Assembly: GCA_012064415.1 (NCBI GenBank)
Contig: SSNU01002973.1
Location: forward strand, 1 to 14,793
DNA from: Gyrodactylus bullatarudis
Lineage: Eukaryota > Platyhelminthes > Monogenea > Gyrodactylidea > Gyrodactylidae
Length of the DNA: 14,793 nucleotides
Direction: 5' to 3'
A program made the translations under genes and the position numbers. Positions 14,593-14,793 of the stretch are shown here, piece by piece; the first letter of the stretch is position 1, and every line of letters starts with the position of its first letter. Below the pieces are notes generated by a model, which was not told the origin of the DNA, did not search any database, and worked only from the letters and a program-made list of their open reading frames with translations.

Positions 14593-14793
14593 ATGGAGTT
14601 TGAAAACTCCCTCTACGGTTTCAAAGCTTTTGCAAAACGAAAGGGAGTGTTTCTACATTGAAGAGTTGGATTTCAGATAAAAATCAGATAGTTATCAATC
14701 TAGACTATGACTACAAAGATCGATACTCAAGGATCCGAAACCATGTTAAAAACGAGATTATGAATCTCGTTGATAATGGATATGTAATCCAGC
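14593..14793 (+). pseudogene. Partial H15 (linker-histone-like) domain, frame-broken, runs off the window
   Basis: From ATG 14593 the frame reads MEFENSLYGFKAFAKRKG, then hits TGA at 14659. The adjacent frame picks up KGSVSTLKSWISDKNQIVI, NLDYDYKDRYSRIRNHVKNE and IMNLVDNGYVIQ to the window end. Joined by a one-base shift near 14640 this resembles the globular H15 winged helix of H1/H5 histones: a helix ending KxxKGxS, then xIxxxI, then SRIxxxVKxxxxxLVxxGxxxQ. The stretch between GS and the GYVIQ end is about ten residues longer than usual, and no Lys/Ala-rich tail precedes it. H15 proteins bind linker DNA at nucleosomes. The shift may be real decay, a misread intron or a sequencing error. Confidence 0.4.

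Overview
The window looks like AT-rich nuclear DNA of an invertebrate, possibly an arthropod or crustacean. The reasons are overwhelmingly A+T intergenic sequence, spliced and decayed genes with GT-AG introns, and dense transposon debris (Merlin, Tc1, mariner, pogo/Tigger, Penelope). I see no operons, ribosome binding sites, rRNA, tRNA or CRISPR. The organism assignment is inference from repeat content only. Almost every recognisable coding stretch is a decayed mobile element.

Layout, left to right. 1-180: a CCAAT/TATA promoter-like block. About 529-1140, minus strand: an unrecognised, frame-broken coding remnant with a basic stretch followed by TLDEFF. 1298-4313: a Tc1-like transposon with about 216-bp terminal inverted repeats (TIRs) and an internally deleted transposase. 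Its right TIR is split by a 1976-bp Merlin (IS1595/ISXO2-type) transposon at 2237-4212. That Merlin has 317-bp TIRs that are almost identical and a minus-strand transposase pseudogene with one intron. 4410-6360, minus: a Penelope-like retroelement (PLE 1) with reverse transcriptase (RT), GIY-YIG endonuclease and a basic C-terminal tail. 7258-7500, minus: zinc-ribbon exon remnant of a second Merlin-type transposase. 7565-8490, minus: a second, internally deleted PLE (PLE 2) whose 3' flank holds a 95-bp repeat with a hammerhead-ribozyme-like core. 8867-10713: a mariner element bounded by TA, with a transposase C-terminal remnant and over 1.3 kb of foreign sequence. That sequence includes a second copy of the 95-bp repeat, another promoter-like block and a perfect 23-bp hairpin. 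11444-11639, minus: a candidate host-gene exon. 11866-12099: a 79/76/79-bp foldback structure, with a diverged third copy of its arm at 12466-12523. 12724-12870: a pogo/Tigger transposase fragment. 13165-13670, minus: a third PLE fragment (PLE 3; endonuclease end and tail only). 14137-14224, minus: a weak candidate exon. 14593 to the window end: a partial, frame-broken reading frame resembling a linker-histone (H15) domain.

The elements form a history rather than a pathway: Merlin landed in an existing Tc1 copy, PLEs of at least two lineages accumulated in one orientation, and a mariner was interrupted by other repeats. No intact autonomous element was found. The most informative items are the nested Merlin-in-Tc1 with young TIRs around a dead transposase, the repeated hammerhead-like PLE 3' segment, the basic/PIP-box-like tails, and the large near-perfect foldback.
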